In this document: positions 6,244-12,564 of the stretch, piece after piece
Layout: each line of letters opens with the position of its first letter
Numbering within the stretch: position 1 is the first letter of the stretch
From: CF-161 sp035638495
GTDB lineage: Bacteria > Chloroflexota > Dormibacteria > Dormibacterales > Dormibacteraceae
Direction of reading: 5' to 3'
Assembly: GCA_035638495.1 (NCBI GenBank)
Contig: DASQZW010000310.1
Coordinates: 1 to 13,609, forward strand
Length of the DNA stretch: 13,609 nucleotides
Position numbers and translations under genes: made by a program
The notes under the pieces: model-generated
Told to the model about the DNA's origin: nothing
The model's input: the letters and a program-made list of their open reading frames with translations, nothing else
The model's database searches: none

Positions 6244-6806
6244 TCAGACCCGGCGGAGGCCGTCAACGCCGCGAGCTGCGCGGCCGCGACGGCCTCCACC
6301 AGCGCTCGGGGCGGCCTCCGACCCGCGAGCGCCCACGCGATCGTCACCATCTGCGCCACCCCCGCGGCGCGCTGCCAGGGCCGCAGCCGAACGGCGATTC
6401 CGGCCGCCAGCGGATAGCGGAGGGAGGGCGCCAGCAGGCCGGTCCCCGGGAGACCGCCCAGCCGGAACGCGGCGACCGCGCCCCAGAGCGTGAGCCAGCT
6501 GTCGGCCTCCAGGTCCAGCGTGGGCCCGAGGGGCGTGGGGCCGAGCCGGCGGGCCAGCGGACCGTCCAGCCAGTCGCATACGGTGCAGCCGAGGAGCAGC
6601 GCGATCAGCGTGGTGCGGCGCCCGCGGCCCGAGAAGGCCGTGCCGCACGCCATCGCGGCAGCGCCGGCGCGGCTGAGCGTGAGCAGGTTCGGCGCCGTCA
6701 GGACCGGACCGCCGAGCCGTCGCGCCGTGAGCGCGGTGAACGCGGCGGTCGCGCTCAGGCTGGCGGCGGCGGCCAGCGCATAGCGCAGCCGCGGGTGCCG
6801 GGTCAG
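6186..6806 (-). CDS. CDP-alcohol phosphatidyltransferase family membrane protein
   Basis: Such enzymes transfer a phosphatidyl (or similar) group from CDP-diacylglycerol to an alcohol in the membrane. The signature DWLDGPLARR is followed by G94, D98 and D102, giving the DxxDGxxAR...GxxxDxxxD motif with all acidic ligands (D78, D81, D98, D102). The loop between AR and G has 7 residues rather than the usual 8. NLLTLSRAG (40-48) matches the family N-terminus. Several hydrophobic helices fit the fold, and about 206 residues is a usual size. There is no ATG, GTG or TTG in this frame between the end of the acetyltransferase gene and the motif helix. The best start is CTG at 6806, which overlaps the acetyltransferase stop as CTGA; it is uncertain. 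The 3' end runs 58 bp into the convergent sulfurtransferase gene. Substrate unknown. Confidence 0.78.
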   Translation of the reverse strand: MTRHPRLRYALAAAASLSATAAFTALTARRLGGPVLTAPNLLTLSRAGAAAMACGTAFSGRGRRTTLIALLLGCTVCDWLDGPLARRLGPTPLGPTLDLEADSWLTLWGAVAAFRLGGLPGTGLLAPSLRYPLAAGIAVRLRPWQRAAGVAQMVTIAWALAGRRPPRALVEAVAAAQLAALTASAGSDYFSMGTRIELPHSVHEPS

Positions 6807-7315
6807 GCTTCGAGAGAGCGCTGGACCAGCGTGATGTCCATCCAGCGGCTGAACTTGTACGCGGCGTTCGAAAGCGTGCCGACCACTTCGAAACCGAGGC
6901 TCTGATGGAGGCGCAGCCCGGCCGCGTTGTCCGCGGCGACGGAGGCGACGATCGTCCGGCATCCCGTCGACCTCGCGGCCTCGATCAGCTGTCCGAGCAG
7001 CTCGCGGCCCACCCCGTGCTTCTGGTACAGGGGATCGACGTAGACGAGGTCCTCCACGACCTCGAAGCCTCGCTGCCGCCAGGGCAGGAGGCGCGCCCAG
7101 CCGATCACGTCGCCGTCGTCGTCGGCCACGAGCGTGATCGTCCGCTGCCGGGCGTGGGTGTCCCACCACTCGGCGGCCTCCTCGGCGGAGAGCGGCTCGG
7201 AGTCGATCGTCGCGAACGTCTGGTTGATCGCCCAGTTGTAGATCCCCACGACCGCCCGCATGTCCTCGCGGGTGGCGGGGCGAACGGTGAACGTCTGACC
7301 GGGCCTGCTGCTCAT
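6803..7315 (-). CDS. GNAT acetyltransferase, phosphinothricin N-acetyltransferase-like
   Basis: Uses acetyl-CoA to acetylate an amino group, probably of a small amino-acid-like compound. This 170-residue protein is a single GNAT domain. VRPATREDM (11-19) is the usual first strand. EDLVYVDPLYQKHGVGRELL (88-107) is motif A with the acetyl-CoA pyrophosphate loop QKHGVG (98-103). LHQSLGFEVVGTL (136-148) and KFSRWMDITLVQRSLE (154-169) match the C-terminal end of the PAT/Bar/YncA group. Chromosomal relatives often act on methionine sulfone, sulfoximine or other analogues, so resistance to phosphinothricin is not implied. ATG 7315 overlaps the stop of the PPOX gene as ATGA. ATG 7324 is three codons upstream, and the GGGAGG between them is too close to the second ATG to decide. 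The 3' end overlaps the next gene by 4 nt. Confidence 0.9.
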   Translation of the reverse strand: MSSRPGQTFTVRPATREDMRAVVGIYNWAINQTFATIDSEPLSAEEAAEWWDTHARQRTITLVADDDGDVIGWARLLPWRQRGFEVVEDLVYVDPLYQKHGVGRELLGQLIEAARSTGCRTIVASVAADNAAGLRLHQSLGFEVVGTLSNAAYKFSRWMDITLVQRSLEA

Positions 7316-7734
7316 GCCTCCCATCTTTGCATCCCGCCGGTGATCTTCTCCGCGATCACCCGGACGGTGACGCGGCGCTGGCCAGGCCCGCGCCACGGGT
7401 AGCGGTCCTGGCCGAGGTACTTCCTGGCCAGGCGATCGATGTGCTCGTCGGCGCCCTCGTCGATGAGCTGCGCCCGGCCGCGCACCGCGAGCCTGCGCAC
7501 GTGGGGATCGGCCGGGTCGAAGACCAGCACCGACATGCGGGGGTCGCGTTCCAGGTTGCGTGCCTTCAGGTGGCCACGCACGGTGTTGAACACGACGTGG
7601 TGATCGTCGTGATCGATCCAGACCACGGTCGAGTGGGGCGAGCCGTCGCGCATGAGGTCCGTCACGACCGCGTAGAGCCGTTCGTCCAGCAGCGCCTTCT
7701 GGTCGTCGGTGAGCTCGATGGTGGTGGTGGCCAT
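7312..7734 (-). CDS. PPOX-class F420/FMN-dependent protein (pyridoxamine-phosphate-oxidase-like fold)
   Basis: A 140-residue split-barrel protein resembling TIGR03618, the Rv1155-like group that binds F420 or flavin and reduces or oxidises small substrates. The core shows GSPHSTVVWIDHDD (near residues 31-44), then VRGHLKARNLERDPRMSVLVFDP, where the HLKARNL and RDPR segments match the cofactor-phosphate-binding region of the family. A second half RRLAVRGRAQLIDEG and HIDRLARKYLG also fits. Length is typical of the family. Whether the cofactor is F420 or FMN cannot be told from sequence alone; F420 would suit an actinobacterium-like host. ATG 7734 is preferred because TAGCAA (7746-7741) lies 6 nt upstream as a leaderless -10 and no ribosome binding site is present; GTG 7740 is in frame. 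It overlaps the acetyltransferase gene by 4 nt. Confidence 0.87.
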   Translation of the reverse strand: MATTTIELTDDQKALLDERLYAVVTDLMRDGSPHSTVVWIDHDDHHVVFNTVRGHLKARNLERDPRMSVLVFDPADPHVRRLAVRGRAQLIDEGADEHIDRLARKYLGQDRYPWRGPGQRRVTVRVIAEKITGGMQRWEA

Positions 7735-7740
7735 GGCCAC

Positions 7741-7746
7741 TTGCTA
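7741..7746 (-). promoter_or_regulatory. -10-like box upstream of the PPOX gene
   Basis: TAGCAA on the minus strand lies 6 nt before ATG 7734, just downstream of the strong hairpin that ends the permease transcript. It would start a leaderless transcript of the PPOX-acetyltransferase-phosphatidyltransferase unit. The match to TANNNT is incomplete. Confidence 0.25.
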
Positions 7747-7763
7747 GCACAACGGGCGGGCGG

Positions 7764-7794
7764 GAGCGCCGCCGGGCGAGGCCCGGCGGCGCTC
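7764..7794 (-). terminator. Strong hairpin ending the amine oxidase-permease unit
   Basis: GAGCGCCGCCGGGC (7764-7777) pairs perfectly with 7781-7794 over 14 bp around a 3-nt loop, and two G-T wobbles could extend it. It starts 14 nt after the permease stop. No U tract follows on the minus strand (the next bases are C/G-rich), as is common for high-GC terminators. It should separate the permease from the PPOX gene. Confidence 0.7.
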
Positions 7795-7807
7795 TTCGGT
7801 CCAGCGC

Positions 7808-9331
7808 CTAGGAGACCTTGGCCGCTTCGTGGGCCTCCGCGGTCTCGAAGCGCGAGCCGACGGCGCTGGCGATGTGGGGTGTGCGCGACCTCACGATGAA
7901 GTACCAGACGAGCCCGATGGCCGCCCACACGAAGAACAGGTACGGGAGCCAGGCGTAGACGCCTGTCAGCGGCGGGAACTGGATGCCCGGGATGGTCGTC
8001 GGGAGCCAGCTGGCGTAGAAGACCAGGATCATCGCGACCAGCCCGATCATGCCCACGATCCACACCGGGACACTGGGCTGGCCGATCCGCCGCAGGAAGA
8101 TCGGTGCACCGAGCGAGACGAGGGCGTAGGCCAGCATGAAGCCGAAGGTGGCCGCGGTGCCGGCCCATCCGGTCGCGTCGACCGGGCTCTGCTTCGCGAT
8201 GATGGCGATCGCGGGAATCAGCAGCATGGGGACGGCGACGACCCAGATCGCCACGTTCGGCGTCTTCCGGGTCGAGTGCGTCCTGGTCAGGGCCGGTATC
8301 CCCATGCCGTCGTGGGCCATGGTGAGCGCGATCCGTGCTGAGGCGTTGATACAGGCCAGGGTGCAGGCGAACACGCTGATCGTGATGCCGATGTCGATGA
8401 TGTACGAGAGCCAGCCCAGGCCGATCAGGTTGGCCAGGTCGGGCATCGGCGCCGTGCTCTTCGCGAAGCCGCCGTTCGTCGGCTGGAAGCCGAGCGTCTG
8501 CGAGTACGACACGATGACGTAGAACGCGCCCACGAAGATGGCGCTGACCACGATGGCACGGCCGACGTTCCGGTACGGGTTCTTGGCCTCCATACCCAGG
8601 GAGCCTGCGCTCTCGAACCCGACGAACGCGAATATGGCGAGCACGATGCCGATGACCACCCCGCCCGGCACGACGCCCTTGAAGCTGAACTGCGCGGTGT
8701 CCACAGGCCCGCGAACCACCCAGATCGAGATGCAGAGGGTGATGATCGCGAGGACCGAGATGGACTCCAGGGTCAGGGCTGTCCGCGCGGACAGGTTGAT
8801 GTCGTAGATGGCCACCAACACCGCCAGCCCGAAGTCGACCGCGAAGAGGACGATCAGCAGCACCGGATTCAGCGGATCGATTGCGGGGATGATCCGGTGC
8901 AGGAGATCGCCGGCGAAGATGCCGAAGCCGAAGACCGTGGCGACGCCGGTCGCGATGTAGCCGAGCTGCAGCCCCCAGCCCGCCGAATGGCCGGCGCCCG
9001 GACCCAGCGCCTGGGTGACCCACACGTAGAAGGAACCGGCCGAGTTCATCCGCTTGGCGAACTGCGCGGCGCAGTAGCCGATGCAGACCATCAGCACGAC
9101 CGAGATGACGAATGTGAACCACGTGCCGTTGCCCGCGTTCAGGAACACGAGCAGCGGGAGGAGCGCCATGGCCGCGCTCGGCGCGGCGTTGGCGACGGAC
9201 TGCGCGAGCACCTCCGGCAGCGTGAGCGTGTTGCGTTTGAGCGTTTTCTCGCCCGCGATCCCGGTGCCCGGCGCCTGCGATGCGCCTGCGGCCGGCTCGA
9301 GCGATTCGCCCGGTTTCGTTGTTTCTGCCAC
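7808..9331 (-). CDS. APC superfamily amino acid/amine permease
   Basis: A 507-residue inner-membrane transporter of the amino acid-polyamine-organocation superfamily, probably importing an amine or amino acid by proton or solute coupling. About 35 hydrophilic N-terminal residues precede about twelve hydrophobic helices. The first-helix region NAAPSAAMALLPLLVF and the SAGSFYVWVTQALGPGAGHS segment (near residues 97-116) match the conserved start of APC carriers. FAFVGFESAGSLGMEAKNP matches the helix-6 region with its GFE motif. The C-terminus is a short hydrophilic tail. GTG 9331 follows the copper amine oxidase stop by 34 nt, with GGGAG (9340-9336) and AGGAGG-like sequence before it. Co-transcription with the oxidase suggests that the carrier brings in the oxidase's substrate. 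The exact substrate cannot be read from the sequence. Confidence 0.93.
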   Translation of the reverse strand: MAETTKPGESLEPAAGASQAPGTGIAGEKTLKRNTLTLPEVLAQSVANAAPSAAMALLPLLVFLNAGNGTWFTFVISVVLMVCIGYCAAQFAKRMNSAGSFYVWVTQALGPGAGHSAGWGLQLGYIATGVATVFGFGIFAGDLLHRIIPAIDPLNPVLLIVLFAVDFGLAVLVAIYDINLSARTALTLESISVLAIITLCISIWVVRGPVDTAQFSFKGVVPGGVVIGIVLAIFAFVGFESAGSLGMEAKNPYRNVGRAIVVSAIFVGAFYVIVSYSQTLGFQPTNGGFAKSTAPMPDLANLIGLGWLSYIIDIGITISVFACTLACINASARIALTMAHDGMGIPALTRTHSTRKTPNVAIWVVAVPMLLIPAIAIIAKQSPVDATGWAGTAATFGFMLAYALVSLGAPIFLRRIGQPSVPVWIVGMIGLVAMILVFYASWLPTTIPGIQFPPLTGVYAWLPYLFFVWAAIGLVWYFIVRSRTPHIASAVGSRFETAEAHEAAKVS

Positions 9332-9365
9332 GTGTCTCCCTACTCCTCCTTTCTCTCCTGGGGTG

Positions 9366-11342
9366 CTAATGCCCGCCGTCGGCGGCGCCGTTCGGATGGC
9401 AGTGCTCGGCCATCGGTACGTCCAGGGCCGGGTTGCCGTCGAAGAACCCGACCGGCTTCAGGTGGAAGCCGATGTGATGGGCCGGCATGACGGGCCAGTC
9501 CTCAGGCCGCACGATGTGGTGGGCGCCGAACACGTACCAGACGACCAGGTCCGTGTTCTCCAGCGGCCGATCGGCCGCCGTGTACGCGGGCAGCCCGTCG
9601 CCGCCCGGGTGCTGGTTGGGGTAGTCGCCGGCGGGGAAGTTCTGCCCGCGGTCGTAGGGCGTGACCCACAGGTGCCGCGTGGTGAACATCGCCCGCTTGA
9701 TCGCGTACGCGTCCGGCTGGTAGAGGGGCAGGACGTTGTCGCCCGGCACGAGCTTGTAGGCCACCGGGTCGCCCACGCCGTTGGGCTTCGTGTCGTTGGC
9801 GATCTTCCAGAACCGTCCCTGCAGCGGGTCGATGACGCGCTGCGCCTCGGACTCGCGGCCCAGCAGCGTCGACCTGACCACCCACGCGTTGCCGTGAGGG
9901 TTGTCGGGACCGGGGGGCAGCGCCTCCGAGTTGCACTCGTAGACGGAGTTGTTCAGGCCGTCGACCATCGTGTCCAGGCGGACGCAGAAGAAGTGCTGGT
10001 GGTGCGGACCGTAGAGCCCCGGCGCGAGCAGCGTCCCGTGCTTCGGCTTCTCGTCCGGCGCGACCGCGCCCACGGACGCGACGCCGCTCATCTTGACCTC
10101 GTACTGGATCGTGCCGTCCTGCTGGAAGTACCAGAAGTAGCCGTACTCGTAGTTGCCGACCGTGGCGATGGTCGACACGACCAGCCGGCGGGACCGCCGC
10201 ACCTCGGCCTTCATCGTCCGGAAGTCGGTGTGCTTCCAGAGGAACCCGTTGTCCTCCTCGTGCATGCAGATTGCGTTCTTGATCTCGACCGGGTTGCCGT
10301 CTCCGTCGTTGACGTGGGCGTCGAAGTAGCGGATCTCGCCCAGGCAGTCGCAGCCGAGCTCGAGGCTGTTCGACAGCACGCCGACGCCGTACTCGCCCAT
10401 GTCGAAAACGTTCTTCCGGTGGTGGGTGGGCTTGGGGTCGCCGTACGGGATGAACATCTCGGTGAGCGAGGCGCGGTAGATGATCGGCCGCAGCGTGTCG
10501 CCGTCCTGGTACGCGAGCGTGTGAAGGACCAGGCCCTCGCGCGGCGTGAAGCCGATGCGGAAGCGCCACTTCTGCCACCGGACCTCCTGGCCGTGCACCT
10601 CGAAGCTGGTGCCCTCCGGCTGGGTGATCTCGACGGGCTTGAGGTCCGCCCGCGTTCCCTTCGGGAAGTGCGGGTAGTTGTTGGGATCGGTAATGCCCTC
10701 TACCGTGTAGTTTCCTTTGCGCGGAGGCAGGGGCACCACGCCGTGGTCCTCGACGTCGACCACCTCCATGGTGTCGAGGTTGAATCGGACGACCAGGCCC
10801 TCGACGGGGGCCGCGTACCCGTTGTCGTCGGGGTCGCCGCGGCGGACGAAGGTGATCGGCCTGACCAGGCGTCCCTTCTCTGGCGCGTCGTCGGGGCCGT
10901 TGTAGCCGAGCGACCAGGGATCGATCATCACGTTCTGGAAGTCCGTGACGCCGCGCTTCCGCATGGCCTCCTGCCAGCGCGCGTCGCCGCGAACGACCTC
11001 CTCCGACGCCAGGAACTCCTCGAACATGATCGGCGGCTGGATCCCTGGGCGCTCTTCCCAGGACACCACCGCGCGACCGGTGATCGACACGACCGCCTCG
11101 TACGTCTTCCGCTCGGCGCGCTCGCGGATGATCGCGAACGCGCGACGCTCGATCTCGCCGCCCGGCTCGAAGCCGAGCACCGTGGCCTTGTCCGGCTCGT
11201 CGAGCGTGATGAACACGAACCGCGCGCTCTCCGCCAGGCCCTTCTGGGCCTTGAGGATCTCGCTCGCGGCCTGGATCTCATCCGGCGAGAGCGGGTCGAG
11301 CGGATGGCGCGCGGTCGCGACGGAAGGCTCCACCGTCTGCAT
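9366..11342 (-). CDS. Copper-containing primary amine oxidase (topaquinone enzyme)
   Basis: Oxidises a primary amine to an aldehyde, releasing ammonia and hydrogen peroxide. The 658-residue protein resembles Arthrobacter globiformis phenylethylamine/histamine oxidases in length and motifs. The topaquinone precursor is Y398 in TVGNYEYG. The catalytic base is D314 in FDMGEYGVG. The copper ligands are H448 and H450 (HHQH) and H609 (FGAHHIVRPEDWPVMP). N-terminal N2/N3 domains cover about 15-225. GCDCLGEIRYF (330-340) and ICMHEED (358-364) are family blocks. There is no signal peptide, so the enzyme should be cytoplasmic. ATG 11342 has GGAG a few bases upstream and gives the expected N-terminus. 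A promoter with a palindrome in its spacer precedes it, and an APC permease follows by 34 nt. Substrate preference (phenylethylamine, tyramine, histamine or other) is not determinable here. Confidence 0.96.
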   Translation of the reverse strand: MQTVEPSVATARHPLDPLSPDEIQAASEILKAQKGLAESARFVFITLDEPDKATVLGFEPGGEIERRAFAIIRERAERKTYEAVVSITGRAVVSWEERPGIQPPIMFEEFLASEEVVRGDARWQEAMRKRGVTDFQNVMIDPWSLGYNGPDDAPEKGRLVRPITFVRRGDPDDNGYAAPVEGLVVRFNLDTMEVVDVEDHGVVPLPPRKGNYTVEGITDPNNYPHFPKGTRADLKPVEITQPEGTSFEVHGQEVRWQKWRFRIGFTPREGLVLHTLAYQDGDTLRPIIYRASLTEMFIPYGDPKPTHHRKNVFDMGEYGVGVLSNSLELGCDCLGEIRYFDAHVNDGDGNPVEIKNAICMHEEDNGFLWKHTDFRTMKAEVRRSRRLVVSTIATVGNYEYGYFWYFQQDGTIQYEVKMSGVASVGAVAPDEKPKHGTLLAPGLYGPHHQHFFCVRLDTMVDGLNNSVYECNSEALPPGPDNPHGNAWVVRSTLLGRESEAQRVIDPLQGRFWKIANDTKPNGVGDPVAYKLVPGDNVLPLYQPDAYAIKRAMFTTRHLWVTPYDRGQNFPAGDYPNQHPGGDGLPAYTAADRPLENTDLVVWYVFGAHHIVRPEDWPVMPAHHIGFHLKPVGFFDGNPALDVPMAEHCHPNGAADGGH

Positions 11343-11372
11343 GGGCACTCTCCTTTCACATCGCGTCCCCTC

Positions 11373-11397
11373 GCCCGGACCCGGGCCAACCCGAACC
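11373..11397 (-). promoter_or_regulatory. Inverted repeat and operator half-site in the amine oxidase leader
   Basis: GCCCGG (11373-11378) and CCGGGC (11381-11386) form a 6-bp inverted repeat with a 2-nt spacer. CGAACC (11392-11397) repeats one arm of the palindrome found in the promoter spacer. These lie in the predicted leader of about 78 nt, between transcription start and ATG 11342. A second, weaker repressor contact is possible. Confidence 0.25.
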
Positions 11398-11427
11398 TCC
11401 CGGCCGGCGAGGCGACCCCTGTCCGCC

Positions 11428-11456
11428 ATGATGTGCATGGTTCGCGAACCTGTCAA
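11428..11456 (-). promoter_or_regulatory. Amine oxidase promoter with an operator palindrome in the spacer
   Basis: On the minus strand, a consensus -35 TTGACA (11456-11451) is followed after exactly 17 nt by CATCAT (11433-11428), a moderate -10. The first 12 nt of the spacer are GGTTCGCGAACC (11450-11439), a perfect palindrome abutting the -35. A dimeric repressor bound there would block RNA polymerase. The likely partner would be an amine- or aldehyde-responsive regulator of the TetR, GntR or LacI type; no such gene is in the window. Confidence 0.6.
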
Positions 11457-11482
11457 TGGCGCACGACACCCGAAGGCAGGCG

Positions 11483-12505
11483 TCAGCTGATGGTGGAGTC
11501 GTACCAGTAGTCGCTCGGCGGGGTCCCAGTGGGGGGCCGGCGCCGGCGGCGGATCGCGAGGACGATCATGACCGCCCCGATCAGGAGCAGCAGCGCGCCG
11601 ATGCCGACCAGGCCCCTGGCGACGGCGCCGGCCGGTGACGAGGGCGGCTGCGGCGCGGTGGCCTGCGCGGAAGCGGTGGGCGTCGGCGACGGCGAGGGCG
11701 AGGGGACGATCGCGGCGGCCGAGGGCGTCGGGGTGGCCGCGGGCGGGTCGATCACGGTGACCAGGGTCGGCGCTTTGCCCTGCGTGTTGTCCGACGCGAC
11801 CTGCACGCACTGGGCCGGCGAGTACGTCGGCGCGACCTGGTAGCCGTCGGGGGCGGAGATCTCCTCGACGCAGTACATCGCCGGGTTCAGGGCGCCGGCG
11901 AGCGCCGTGCCGCTGCCATCGGTCGCGATGGTGGCGATGACCTGTCCGGTAGCTGAGCCCACGTGGATGTTGAACGTGAACCCGGGCGTGGTGATGGTCT
12001 TGTTGCCGGGGTCGGTCTTGGTGATCTGGAGCTCGCCCGGAGCGGGGGTGGGTGTGGGGGTGGGCGACGGGGTCGGAGTGGGCGTGGCCGTGGGCGTCGG
12101 GGTGGGAGCAGGCGGATCGGTGACCGCGACGGTGGTGGTCCCGTCTGCGGCGATCGTGACGCACTGGTTGGGTGCAAACTGCGGTGCGAGCTGATAGCCA
12201 CTCGGCACCCTGATCTCACGGACGCAGTACACCACTCCAGCCGTGAGCGGGGGCGTCTGCGCAATCCCCTTGTCGTTGGTCTGGATGAACTGGGTGTCGG
12301 GGCACGTCATGTCGATCTGGCACACCACGAACCGGGCGCCAGGCAGGAACGCCTTCGTGTTGGCGTCCTGCTTGGTCACCGTCAGGATCGGCGGCGTCGG
12401 CGTGGCCGCGCCGAGCAGCGCCATCGCCGATGGGGCCATCGCCAGGGCGAGCAGCCTCCGCCGCCATGGCCCAGCCGCTCGTCTTCCCTCGCGAGAATCA
12501 GGCAT
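11483..12505 (-). CDS. Membrane-anchored surface protein with two prealbumin-like (SpaA/CnaB-type) domains
   Basis: A 340-residue exported protein. It has a basic start and hydrophobic helix (17-34, signal peptide ending near GAATPTP), then domain 1 (39-131) and a Pro-Thr linker (132-156). Domain 2 (158-254), a Pro/Ser/Thr stalk (256-292), a transmembrane helix (297-318), an Arg run and a 20-residue tail complete it. The domains are duplicates. Each has a Lys in its first strand (K45, K163), a YCV.EI..P.GYQ.AP segment with Glu (E97, E215), a Cys pair (C94/C115, C212/C233) and a final Asp (D130, D253). This matches the Lys-Glu-Asp triad of isopeptide-forming CnaB domains. There is no LPxTG, so the helix should be the anchor. 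The function may be adhesion or a wall scaffold. ATG 12505 has GGGGAG upstream. Confidence 0.82.
   Translation of the reverse strand: MPDSREGRRAAGPWRRRLLALAMAPSAMALLGAATPTPPILTVTKQDANTKAFLPGARFVVCQIDMTCPDTQFIQTNDKGIAQTPPLTAGVVYCVREIRVPSGYQLAPQFAPNQCVTIAADGTTTVAVTDPPAPTPTPTATPTPTPSPTPTPTPAPGELQITKTDPGNKTITTPGFTFNIHVGSATGQVIATIATDGSGTALAGALNPAMYCVEEISAPDGYQVAPTYSPAQCVQVASDNTQGKAPTLVTVIDPPAATPTPSAAAIVPSPSPSPTPTASAQATAPQPPSSPAGAVARGLVGIGALLLLIGAVMIVLAIRRRRRPPTGTPPSDYWYDSTIS
11680..11740. repeat. Low-complexity coding repeat, Pro/Ser/Thr stalk
   Basis: Short GC-rich reiterations encode the SPSPSPTPT-type stalk before the C-terminal helix of the surface protein. They are likely to vary in length between strains. 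Confidence 0.5.
12040..12115. repeat. Low-complexity coding repeat, Pro-Thr linker
   Basis: Near-hexameric units (plus-strand look GTGGGC/GTGGGG/GTCGGG) encode the TPTPTP linker between the two prealbumin-like domains of the surface protein. Slippage could change linker length without breaking the frame when whole units are gained or lost. Confidence 0.6.
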
Positions 12506-12518
12506 GCGATTCTCCCCC

Positions 12519-12538
12519 GCCGGGCGGAGATGCCCGGC
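12519..12538 (-). other. Hairpin between nitrilase and surface-protein genes
   Basis: GCCGGGC (12519-12525) pairs with GCCCGGC (12532-12538) around 6 nt. It follows the nitrilase stop by 26 nt and sits 14 nt before the surface-protein ATG. It could be a U-less terminator for the nitrilase or a leader structure of the surface-protein mRNA. Confidence 0.4.
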
Positions 12539-12553
12539 TGTCGGGACAGTGTA
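12538..12553 (-). promoter_or_regulatory. -10-like box with overlapping inverted repeat, surface-protein promoter
   Basis: TACACT (12553-12548, minus strand) fits a -10 box. CTGTC/GACAG around GG (12538-12549) is an inverted repeat that begins in the last two bases of this box and covers the expected start site. It may be an operator. No -35 at the proper distance is seen; TTGAGC (12568-12563) is only 9 nt away. Confidence 0.35.
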
Positions 12554-12564
12554 GCCGTGCTCGC

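Noticed and set aside
7662..9122. Second minus-strand frame inside the permease gene
   Set aside because: It is an out-of-frame shadow of the permease with no hydrophobic helices; the real frame has twelve.
9081..11510. Very long plus-strand frame (809 codons) opposite the amine oxidase
   Set aside because: This is the antisense shadow of the copper amine oxidase; it is rich in Val/Arg/Asp/His with no domain.
12040..12115. Possible CRISPR or minisatellite from the repeated GTGGGC-like units
   Set aside because: The units are not separated by spacers and encode an in-frame Pro-Thr linker.
11343..12164. N-terminal extension of the amine oxidase frame to 12164
   Set aside because: The extra sequence is His/Arg/Pro-rich, runs through the promoter and the surface-protein gene, and is absent from the family. 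ATG 11342 has a ribosome binding site.
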